The notes below the pieces were generated by a model that had not been told where the DNA came from, did no database searches, and saw only the letters and a program-made list of their open reading frames with translations. Shown here piece by piece: positions 24,624 through 34,326 of a stretch of 64,000 nucleotides of DNA. Origin of the DNA: Gordionus sp. m RMFG-2023 (lineage: Eukaryota > Nematomorpha > Gordioida > Chordodea > Parachordodidae); the NCBI RefSeq assembly GCF_954871325.1, contig NC_088775.1, forward strand, positions 65,387,561-65,451,560, written 5' to 3'. Each line of letters starts with the position of its first letter. Within the stretch, counting starts at the first letter, position 1. Position numbers and translations under genes: made by a program.

Positions 24624-25089
24624 CAGAGTTTTACAAAAATCTTCAAATAAAAATTTGAAGATTTTTTTCGCCCAAAATTTTGAGGAAAAAATCTTTGAAG
24701 ATGAATTTTTTGCGAAGATTTTTTCGCTAAAAAAAATTTTGAACTTGCTCAAAGAAGATTTTTGAGCAAAATAAAAAATATTTTTTGTAAAAAAATCTTC
24801 TATAATTTTGAGAAAATATTTTGAGAATTTTATAATAAAATAAAATCTTTTGTAAGGAAATCTTTATTAAAACATTATTGAAATTTTGATCTTAAAATTT
24901 TTTGGTAAATTCTTTAAAAATAAAATTTTTGATATATATTTTTTTTTTATTTTATGTTAATGAAAATATTTTTTTGAATAGGTTGTAAATGTGAAAATTG
25001 GTCATAATACCGACTGCATTTTTATTAATATTTGGAATAAGTAATAATGATTATTTTAAAAATATTATGTCATAATTTTAATGTTTTAT

Positions 25090-26240
25090 ATTTAATGTAA
25101 ACTATAAAAGTGACAATTGTCATAATACTCATCTCAGAACCTTTAAAGATAATTATAATTAAAAAAGGCTAGTAGAGCATGTTTTGAGATGGTTTCAGTG
25201 ATTGTAAAGTATATAAAGGTGACAATTGTCATAATACTTATTTCACATATGTTTTAATTGAAAATAGAGAAAAATGATTACTTCAAACATGAATTAATAT
25301 TTAATGTGTAAACTATAAAAGTGACAATTGTCATTATATTCATATCAGAACCTATAAAAATAATTTTAGGTATTAAATAGGCAAGAAAAAATTTTTTGAG
25401 CATGTTTCGAGATGGTTTTAATGATTGTAAAAATTGTCACAATCGTTATTTTTGAACTTTTTTAAAGCAAGTAGATAAAAATTTATTAAATATAAAATTA
25501 AATGTGGATGTACCATAGAAAAGTGACAATTGTCATAATCGTTATTTTTAATCTTTTTTGAATTTTTTTGAAGCAAAAGGGTAAAATTATATATTGTAAA
25601 CATGTTAAATTAAAATTTCAGTGAAGATGTACCATAGAAATGTGACAATTATCATAATTGTTATCAGAACTTTTTTGAATTTTTTTAAAGCAAATAGGTA
25701 AAAATATATATTGTAAACCTGTTAAATTAAAATTTCAGTGAATATGTACCATAGAAAAGTGACAATTGTCATAATCGTTATTTTTAATCTTTTTTGATTT
25801 TTATTGAAGAAATTATATATTGTAAACTTATTAAATTAAAATTTCACTGAAGATCTACCATAGAAAAGTGAAAATTGTCTTAATCGTCATTTTTAATCCC
25901 TTTTAAATTTTTTTGAACTTACAGGGTAAAATAATAAATTGTAAACTTGTTAAATTTAAATGTGGATGTACCATAGATAAGTGACAATTGTCATAATGGC
26001 CACTTTTAATCTTTTTTGAATTTTTTTGAAGCAAAAGGGTAAAATAATAAATTATAAACATGTTAAATTAAAATTTAAAAGAGGATGTACTATAGAAATG
26101 TGTCAATTGTCATAAACGTTTATTTTAATCTTTTCTGAATTTTTTTTAAGCAAAAGGGTAAAATTATATATTGTAAACATGTTAAATTTAAATGAGGATG
26201 TACCATAGAAAAATGACAATTGTCATAATCGTTAAGATCA
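25090..26240. repeat. Left arm array with TGACAATTGTCA palindromes
   Basis: About ten units each contain a version of GTACCATAGAAAAGTGACAA, TTGTCATAAT, TTGAATTTTTTTGAAGCAAA and GGGTAAAATTATATATTG. The 12-bp palindrome TGACAATTGTCA is the best-conserved part. Candidate transposase or host-factor binding sites (inference). Confidence 0.8.
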
Positions 26241-27712
26241 TTTTAGAATTTATTTGCTGAAACGAGCAGGTTTTTAGCTGAAGCCCGTCCATGGGCGGCC
26301 TTAATAATTTTAAAAAGTGCAAGCGAATCGGTTACAAAATTTTAACAATTAGCGGGCTAAAAAATTTTAACTTTAGTTTATTATTTAAAATCTATTAGGT
26401 AAACATTAAATAGAATCTATAAATATAATTCCCAGGAAATAAAATTCCCATTTTTTAAGATATTAAAAATTACAAAATTAGTAAAATAGTCACTATCTCT
26501 GGTCTCTTAGATCTTTCTACATCTACATGTTGTTACCAATTAACATTATATTGTTTATTATATATAATCTTTTAGATTTTTCCTCACAGGAAGAACCATC
26601 TTATTCTCAAAATATTTCAAATTCAGTTTGGTATAACAAATAATTCTTTACCCAATCAAATAAATTCTTCTACAATAAACTCTGATACCTATCAATCATA
26701 AACCACAAAATAAATATAGCAATTGGAGTCAGGAAAAAATTGCAATAGCCATAAACAGAATTGAAATCTAAAATTATACAGTTAATAGAACGTAATAATG
26801 TATTTACGATAAAAAATTTAGTGGAAAATTTACTACCTCATCTCATAATGAGTGATTCAGGAATATCTAGATAGATTCATTAAATCAATAGGATGGAGCT
26901 GAAAAAGGGTTGGAAAAGAACTCGAGAGACGGAATTCCCCAGATGTTATCAATATTTTTAAAGAATATTGCCTAAAAATGTGAACATGTCATTTCAATAT
27001 ATATTCTATTTAGAATTCTCACGTCATTTCTTACTATGGATCGGCCTCCGGGTAAGAGGCCATCCGTCAAACTCCCTTCTTCAAGGGGGAAAACGTATCG
27101 GTTATGGGTACCATTACAGCAATAAAATTTAAAGCTTACCTGGATGAATTATAATCCATTTTGCTGTTGAATTCACTAATAATTAAGGATAATGCGCCCA
27201 TATATAATAACACAAAATTTTCAAAATATAGTATATCTTGCACCTTATTAAAGAGAATAAAGTCATGAAATTATCAAATTTAAAATAAATATTGTTAACG
27301 CATTGTTATCGTAACGGAGGGCAAAATTACTAAAAAATAATCAGGGAGACCTTTGAATGAGCCAATTAAGAAAAAAGTTCTATAATCTGATATCAGATAT
27401 GACAACATTGGTCATTGGCCGGATGCCTGCTAAACGAGGCAAAGATGAAAGTTATGCATAAATGCATACCCCAGAACAAAATGTTATATATATTTATGAA
27501 AATTAGAAAAATTTTTGAATTCAATTTTATAAAAAAAAATTATATAATACTTTTTTTCAATCTGGTGCCGACTCGCTGGCACCAGCAAATTTCATTTTTT
27601 TTGAGATATTTTATTTTCTTTAATTCATAAGACAAAACATTAAATAAAAATAAATAAAGGAGGGAGAGAGAGAGAAATGGAAAAAACGTAAAGAAAAGAA
27701 AATGCATTTTTT
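26241..27712. other. Spacer of the foldback hAT, left part
   Basis: Contains a G/C patch (GCCCGTCCATGGGCGGC near 26283), a short G/C-rich segment at 27030-27100 and an 8-bp stem hairpin (CTGGTGCC/GGCACCAG near 27562-27585). No coding sequence could be supported. Confidence 0.4.
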
Positions 27713-28629
27713 GGTAACAGATTAAATCATGGGGAAATTTTCATATATTATTATTTTTTTATTTATTTTTTTTTATATATTTTTTTATTTATTATTTTTT
27801 TTTAAATTTTAAAAAAATCTTAAGTATATTTAAGAATTTAGAAAAAAAGAGTATATTTAAGAATTTAGAAAAAAAGAGTATATTTAAGAATTTAGAAAAA
27901 AAGTTTATATTTAAGAATTTAGAAAAAAAGAGTATATTTAAGAATTTAGAAAAAAAGAGTATATTTAAGAATTTAGAAAAAAAGAGTATATTTATTTAAG
28001 AATTTAGAAAAAAAGAGTATATTTAAGAATTTAGAAAAAAAGAGTATATTTAAGAATTTAGAAAAAAAGAGTATATTTAAAAAATTAGAAAAAAAGAGTA
28101 TATTTAAGAATTTAGAAAAAAAGAGTATATTTAAGAATTTAGAAAAAAAGAGTATATTTAAGAATTTAGAAAAAAAGAGTATATTTAAGAATTTAGAAAA
28201 AAAGAGTATATTTAAGAATTTAGAAAAAAAGAGTATATTTATTTAAGAATTTAGAAAAAAGAGTATATTTAAGAATTTAGAAAAAAAGAGTATATTTAAG
28301 AATTTAGAAAAACAGAGTATATTTAAGAATTTAATAAAAATAGGTATACTAAATAATTAATCAATTTATTTGAATAAACATAACATATATACAATGTTAA
28401 ATTTAAAAAACTTTGATATTGTATCAAAAAATTTCCTTCAAAATCCACACGATATTTTTTATCAAAAAAAAAATCTAAAAATACGCCAATTGAAAGAAAA
28501 AGGTAACATTCAAAAATTTCTACCAAAATCCAGACAATCTAAAAAAAATAAATAAAAAAAAAATATTAAAAAAAAATAAATAAAAAAAAATAATATATGA
28601 AAATTTCCCCATGATTTAATCTGTAACCC
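27713..28629. mobile_element. MITE-like inverted repeat pair enclosing a minisatellite
   Basis: The left sequence GGTAACAGATTAAATCATGG and the following ~20 bases recur in reverse complement at about 28591-28629 with one mismatch. T-rich and A-rich flanks continue the complementarity. The interior is mainly a 27-bp tandem array. No target duplication was recognised. Confidence 0.6.
27800..28335. repeat. 27-bp minisatellite, about 20 copies
   Basis: The unit is AGTATATTTAAGAATTTAG followed by AAAAAAAG, highly uniform, with occasional 4-bp insertions (TTTATTTAAG) at two places. Head-to-tail without spacers, so not a CRISPR array. Confidence 0.92.
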
Positions 28630-29079
28630 ATTTTTTATATCTTCATTTAACATTTGATTTTTTATAAATATAAATAAAAAAAACATTAAATAAATGTATC
28701 CCACCCAAATTTATAAATGGGGGTTTTATTATTTTGGCCTCAATAAAACAATTATTTTTTTCATTTTTTTTATTTTATATGACATTATTAATTCCTGATT
28801 TTTTATTTCAAAATATAATAAACAAGTGAAAATAAAAATAAAAAACAAGAAAGTTAAAATTAAAAATTACAAAATTTTTTTTTTATATATAATGCAAAAT
28901 AAAAAAATCTCAAAGGTATTCTAAAGGAGCATTTTTTAATCGATTCTTCTGAAAATTTAGCGACGTGCAGCATGTGTGACAAAAAGATGAAGTCGATACT
29001 ATGTAAAATAAATTATTTAATGTATTTTTCTAGCAAATCTTAAAAGGCACATAGCCTCTCAACACCCAAACATAATGAA

Positions 29080-29290
29080 AGCAGATGAATCTAATAGTGA
29101 TTCGTCCTTCAATGCTAGAAATACAGCTTAAATTATCTCAAATAATTCTTGCTGCTCCTTGCACCCAGGTCTCAGTTGAGAGAGCATTTAGTGCATTAGC
29201 ACTAACTGTAACCTCTCTAAGGACAAGATTAGACAGATATACTTGATGATATTTTAATTATAAAGCTTAATCGTACATTGTTAAATAATG
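29080..29290 (+). pseudogene. hAT transposase C-terminal remnant
   Basis: The region translates to pieces matching the hAT dimerisation motif: QVSVERAFSALALTVTSLRT, then DDILIIKLNRTLL. It is short and carries stops between the pieces. It probably derives from the autonomous parent of the foldback hAT in which it sits. Confidence 0.72.
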
Positions 29291-29684
29291 TGATATTTTA
29301 AATCATTATTTATATAACCTATTTCATTATAAAGTTATTGTTTACATTGAAATTTTAATAAATAAAAATTCATATATATGACTGATTTAGATGATAACAA
29401 ACAATATAAATAGATTTTTTGTATGAATAGTATAGTCAGATATATCTAAATAGTAGTTTCTAAGATCTAAAATTGATTTAAAAGATTAAAGAAAAAATAT
29501 TTTTAAATTTGTAGTTCCCAAAAATATCATGTTTATATTGATGCATCTTTCTAGTTCAACTCCATTCCGGTTGGCTGAAAAAATTTAACATATGATACTA
29601 TTATCATCTGCCCAGAGGTTTAAGGTAAAAATTAATTTTCTTCACCCTAAGTTCAAAAAAATTAAATAAAAAATTAAAAATGAT

Positions 29685-31000
29685 AATTGTCACTTTTCTA
29701 TGGTAGATCTCCACTGAAATTTTAATTTAACATGTTTACAATATATAATTTTACCCTTTTGCTTAAAAAAAATTCAAAAAAGATTAAAATAAATGTTTAT
29801 GACAATTGTCACATTTCTATGGTACATCCTCATTTAAATTTTAATTTAACATGTTTATAATTTATTATTTTACCCTTTTACTTCAAAAAAAATCAAAAAA
29901 GATTAAAAAAGGCCATTATGACAATTGTCACTTATCTATGGTACATCCACATTTAAATTTAACAAGTTTACAATTTATTATTTTACCCTCTAAGTTCAAA
30001 AAAATTTAAAAGGGATTAAAAATGACGATTAAGACAATTTTTACTTTTCTATGGTAGATCTTCAGTGAAATTTTAATTTAATAAGTTTACAATATATAAT
30101 TTCTTCAAAAAAAATTAAAAAAGATTAAAAATAACGATTATGACAATTGTCACTTTTCTATGGTACATATTCACTGAAATTTTAACTTAACAGGTTTACA
30201 ATATATATTTTTACCTATTTGCTTTAAAAAAATTCAAAAAAGTTCAAAGATAACAATTATGATAATTGTCACATTTCTATGGTACATCTTCACTGAAATT
30301 TTAATTTAACATGTTTACAATATATAATTTTACCCTTTTGCTTCAAAAAAATTCAAAAAAGATTAAAAATAACGATTATGACAATTGTCACTTTTCTATG
30401 GTACATCCACATTTAAATTTCAATATAACATGTTTACAATTTATTATTAATCTCTGTTGCTTCAAAAAAATTCAAAAAAGTTCAAAAATAACGATTATGA
30501 CAATTGTCACTTTTCTATGGTACATCCTCATTTAATTTTATATTTAATAAATTTTTATCTACTTGTAAAAAAGTTCAAAAATAACGATTGTGACAATTTT
30601 TACAATCATTAAAACCATCTCGAAACATGCTCAAAAAATTTTTTCTTGCCTATTTTACACCTAAAATTATTTTTATAGGTTCTGATATGAATATTATGAC
30701 AATTGTCACTTTTGTAGTTTACACATTAAATATTAATTCATGTTTAAAATAATCATTTTTCTCTATTTCCAATTAAAACATATGTGAAATAAGTATTATG
30801 ACAATTGTCACCTTTATATACTTTACAATCACTGAAATCATCTCAAAACATGCTCAACTAGGCTTTTTTAATTAAAATTATTTTTAAAGGTTCTGAGATG
30901 AGTATTATGACAATTGTCACTTTTATAGTTTACATTAAATATAAAACATTAAAATGATCATATAACATTTTTAAAATAATCATTATTAAACCAAATATTA
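29685..31000. repeat. Right arm array with TGACAATTGTCA palindromes
   Basis: The inverted counterpart of 25090-26240 with about twelve units. The order of variant units mirrors the left arm (for example the degenerate palindrome variants), so the arms derive from one inverted duplication rather than independent amplification. Confidence 0.8.
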
Positions 31001-31404
31001 AAAAAAATGCAATCGGTGTTATGACCAATTCTCTCTCACACACATTTACAACTTATTCAAAAAAAAAAATTTTTTTTCATGATTAAAAAATAATTAAAAA
31101 AAAATTTTATTTTTAAAGAATTTTTTACCAAAATAATATTTGCACAAAAAATTTTAAGATCAAAATTTCAAAAATGTTTTAATAAAGAATTCCTTACAAA
31201 AGATTTTATTTTATTATAAAATCCTCAAAATATTTTCTCAAAATTATAGAAGATTTTTTTACAAAAAATATTTTTTATTTTGCTCAAAAATCTTCTTTGA
31301 ACAAGTTCAAAATTTTTTTTAGCGAAAAAATCTTCGCATTTATTGATCTTCAAAAGAGCAACGATCTGTGAAGATTTTTGAATTTTGAGCAAATGTTAAC
31401 CCTG

Positions 31405-31689
31405 GTTGTAGTGTTGGCAGTGGTTGGAAATTTTTGTTAATAAAAAAAATTGATTTATTAAAATTATTCATAATTTTCTTTCTTTCTATCTTTATTCCAT
31501 TTTGCATAACACATCATTTCCATAATCATTACATTTTCTCATTTTATCGTTTCTAACTTTTTTTTTTTATTAAGTTCAAAAATGTTACCAATATTTCTTG
31601 TCTACAGTTTACTTTGACTTATTCAATAAATATTTTAAAGCCATTTTGAAAAAAAATATAATAAATTTGTTAACAAAAATATGGAACAA
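31405..31689 (-). other. Distal 5' leader of the LINE
   Basis: Resumes the LINE minisatellite (GGTTGTAGTGTTGGCAGT-like) and then AT-rich sequence up to the target duplication at 31690-31711. No gene. Confidence 0.6.
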
Positions 31690-31949
31690 AATATATTGAG
31701 ATAATCTACTATTATTGATGCATTAACTATATTTATTATAAAATATCGAAGATATTGTTATGATTTTTAAGATAAACCCGGCCGAAGGCCGGGCAAAGGG
31801 CCGAAGGCCCGTTAAAGAAGGTCTGGGTGGCGAAGCCTCCCAGTCTTATATATGTATGGACCCCCTCTAAGGAAAATTCCTAGCTACGCCACTGGGTCTT
31901 GCCTATGTGGCTAATTTTAGCTGACTCTAAAACGACTTTAGAGTTTTTA

Positions 31950-33170
31950 GGTGAAAAAAATAGCTATATCTAATTAGCCTTAGACAAAGTTTATCGCCGA
32001 TTATGCAAAGAGATTCGGCCACAATAAAACACTAAGTAATATTGAATGTAAAATTTAGAATCATGCGAATTTCCTTGTTATACATTTTTATAAAAATAAT
32101 ATTTTTATTTAAAAAAAATAATTTATGTTTAAAAAAATGCTTTCAAAGTAACAAAAAACAAAAATTATGTTATATAAACCCAAAGGTTTTAGAACATCTT
32201 TCTAAATGCAAAATTTTTAACTAGGTTTTAAAGTTTTTTTAATTTTAATAAGTTTTTCTTCGTGAAGTAATGACAGTGCCAATTTATTACTAGACCCTGG
32301 TTTTAGAACTTCTCTCTACCAACTTTTTACTGGGCTTTAAACCTGAAATATATGAAATTTTTTTATATTTCTAAATTTTATGCGTGGAGTCAAATATTAA
32401 TCTCTTTAAAATTTTTATGAGCTCAAAGGTTTTAGCACATCTTCTAATCTCAAAAACTTTTAACTAGACTTAAAGTAAGGATTTTTGAATTTTAATCATT
32501 TTTATCCTCGTGGAGTAAAATAAAATGGCAGTGTCAATTATTTACTAGACCCAATTGTTTTACAACTTCTTTATAATGTCAAAAATCTTTTAGTGAGCTC
32601 AAAACATAAATATAATTATTTTTTATCATTTAATGAATGGAGTTTTTAAAAAAATGGAACTTGAAACTTATTTATGAACCTAAATGTTTTAGTACATCTT
32701 ATAAAATTAAAAGCAAAAATTTTTCATAATTTTTCTTTCTCATAAGGTAAAATATAATGAGAGGGCCAATTTATTGCTAGACCCAATGATTTTAAAAGTT
32801 TTTCCAATATCTACTGGGCTTAAAAAAAATAATGGCATGAATATTTTTTATGAGCCCAAAGGTAATAGAACATCGTTCTTATATCTAAAGTATTTAACTA
32901 AGCTTAAAACAAAGATTAAAAAATTTTCTAATTTTTTTCCTCGTGGAGTAAAATATAATGGCAATGCCAATTTATTACTAGATCCAATGGTATGAGAACT
33001 TCTTCCTAATATCAAAATCTTTTTACAAAAAATAATTATATATTTTTTATATATTTCTGCATGTTACACGTGGAGTTAAAAATTAATGGTACTATAAATT
33101 TCTTATTAAATCCAAGGGTTTTCGAAATCTCTAATAACAAAAAGTCTTAATCCCGAGTAAATTAAACGAG
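31950..33170 (-). repeat. Right tandem-repeat arm, degenerate ~120-bp monomers
   Basis: Inverted partner of 8377-9260: units with CCAATTTATTACTAGACCC, TTTTACTGGGCTTAAA, CCTCGTGGAGTAAAATATAA and GCCCAAAGGTTTTAGAACAT. About eight monomers in two alternating forms. Confidence 0.7.
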
Positions 33171-33479
33171 TTTAGAATTTTATGTAATTTGTTGACCCAG
33201 CGAGCGGACTCATTGGGTCTGGTTGGATCGTGGTCGATTTTTCAACCCTAGCTTAGGGTTGGGTCGATTTCTTCGACTTCGATTCTTCTGGGTAGAACAA
33301 AGCGAACCAATTGGCTAAAATAATAAATTGATATATTTTAAAATTTTTGCCAGAAACAAGACGTTAATATTTTTTGTTTGTAGAATATAATTTTTACAAT
33401 AAAAAATATTTTAAATATATTTGGACAAATAATTTTTTTATTTAGTGGCTTTTTGGGACAAATAAATAAATTTTGACCA

Positions 33480-33600
33480 GGCCGGGCAGGACACATTTTT
33501 AAAAAAATTTCTAACCGGTGTAACGTTTTAAATAAATCCCTGTTTTAAATAAATTCTAATTTAATGATATTGACATTTATGACTGAATTTCAGATTTTTC
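33480..33600 (+). repeat. Left member of a long-distance inverted repeat
   Basis: Segments CCGGTGTAACGTTTTAAAT, TAATGATATTGACATTTATG and a CCGGGC-rich part match 60230-60395 in reverse complement, in the same order and with similar spacing. It may be an old terminal repeat of an element that now spans 33.5-60.4 kb through later insertions. Confidence 0.55.
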
Positions 33601-34318
33601 AATTATGATGAAGAATGTGTTAAGATCAATTTTTCTTAATCAATTTTTCTAATATCTTAATAAAATTAATCATTTTTAGATAAAGTATATAAAAACATAA
33701 CCAATTGCTAGCCTACAAAGTAATTATATATTATTTTATTATTAAAAATATGGTTTATATATTCAGATCTTGATATCATTATAACAACGATGAACATCAT
33801 TATCAATAATTTATAGACTGGCATAAAAACCTTATTAATATTATACCAATACTAACCTTTGCAATGTAAATTATTGCAATTATTTTAAATAATAAATTTC
33901 AGCTATTTTCATTGAATATATTATTTATTGAATACAATAAATTAAATTTATGGATATGGGCTTGGGCTAAAAAAATTTCATTTCAATTAAGCTTATTTAA
34001 ATCTTTACTAACTTAAAAAATTATTGCAAATTTTTTCTATATAATAAATTCATTATTGCAAACAAAACGATTGCCTAAATGCACTGAAATATTGTTTATT
34101 TTCATTGAATATTTTTTTATTTTCATTGAATACTATAAATTAAATTTTTGGATGTGGACTTGGGCCATTTATTATATATATATTATTTTTTTATTCATTT
34201 CAACAGTTGATTTTGATACAAAAATTAACATTCTTTTCCTCAATCAATTGACGAAGACGATAAATCAAATATATAAATTTTGTTTATGATATTTCTATTC
34301 ATTTTAATATAGAATTCA
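33600..34318. other. AT-rich stretch with a diverged direct duplication
   Basis: Segments at about 33895-33970 and 34085-34165 are diverged direct copies (TTCATTGAATA..., AAATTAAATTTnTGGAT, GGnCTTGGGC) about 185 bp apart. No coding signal. Confidence 0.55.
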
Positions 34319-34326
34319 ATGGGATA

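Larger units (their letters stand above)
24624..31404. mobile_element. Large non-autonomous hAT with long inverted arms (foldback type)
   Basis: The terminal sequences CAGAGTTTTAC and CAGGGTTAACA (inward) interrupt the LINE minisatellite. Arms at about 24640-26240 and 29685-31390 are inverted copies of each other and are built from ~100-120-bp tandem repeats centred on TGACAATTGTCA. The spacer holds a hAT transposase C-terminal remnant (29080-29290) and a MITE-like inverted repeat (27713-28629). A clear 8-bp duplication cannot be read because the target is itself repetitive. Confidence 0.72.
14610..31689 (-). mobile_element. R2-superclade-like LINE (about 4.7 kb of own sequence) with 22-bp target duplication
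   Basis: A single long reading region runs on the minus strand from 23287 to 14709, interrupted by a hAT at 15708-21352. The 5' leader continues to 31689 and is interrupted by another hAT (24624-31404). Identical 22-bp sequences at 14588-14609 and 31690-31711 flank the whole unit and fit target-primed insertion. The 3' tail contains a near copy of the same target sequence (about 14619-14641). There is no poly(A) tail. The domain order (N-terminal zinc finger, RT, CCHC, PD-type nuclease) matches LINEs with a restriction-like endonuclease. Confidence 0.85.
14443..31894. mobile_element. hAT MITE enlarged to 17.4 kb by nested insertions
   Basis: Both ends read CAGTGGCGTAGCTA inward as inverted repeats, and both are flanked by the perfect 8-bp duplication GGTCTTGC (14435-14442 and 31895-31902). 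With the LINE at 14610-31689 and one target copy removed, about 350 bp remain, so this was a small non-autonomous element. The right end holds two GC hairpins (31777-31812) and CTGGGTGGCGAAGCCTCCCAG-like sequence near 31821-31842, similar to the hairpin in the hAT at 7313-8368. Confidence 0.9.
7165..33290. mobile_element. Foldback-like element with arms of tandem repeats, now filled with nested insertions
   Basis: The left arm (about 7165-7304 plus 8377-9260) matches the right arm (about 31950-33290) in reverse complement. Matches include a distal segment with CTCGCTGG/CCAGCGAG, TTTAATCCGAGTTAA-like sequence and TATTACTAGAG, then repeated units with CCATTATATTTTACTCCACG, AGTTTTGATATTAGAAAGA and CCTTTGGGTTCAT. 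With the nested elements removed it would be only about 3-4 kb with a short spacer. Outer ends and target duplication are not resolved. No gene of its own was seen. Confidence 0.6.

Noticed and set aside
24555-24765. Overlapping frames on both strands near 24.6 kb
   Set aside because: They lie in the self-complementary end of the foldback hAT; no domain and no support.
27800-28335. Regular array that could suggest CRISPR
   Set aside because: Units are contiguous without spacers, and the context is eukaryotic.
32042-32995. Several short plus-strand frames in the right tandem arm
   Set aside because: They repeat with the monomer and share no protein family; by-products of the array.
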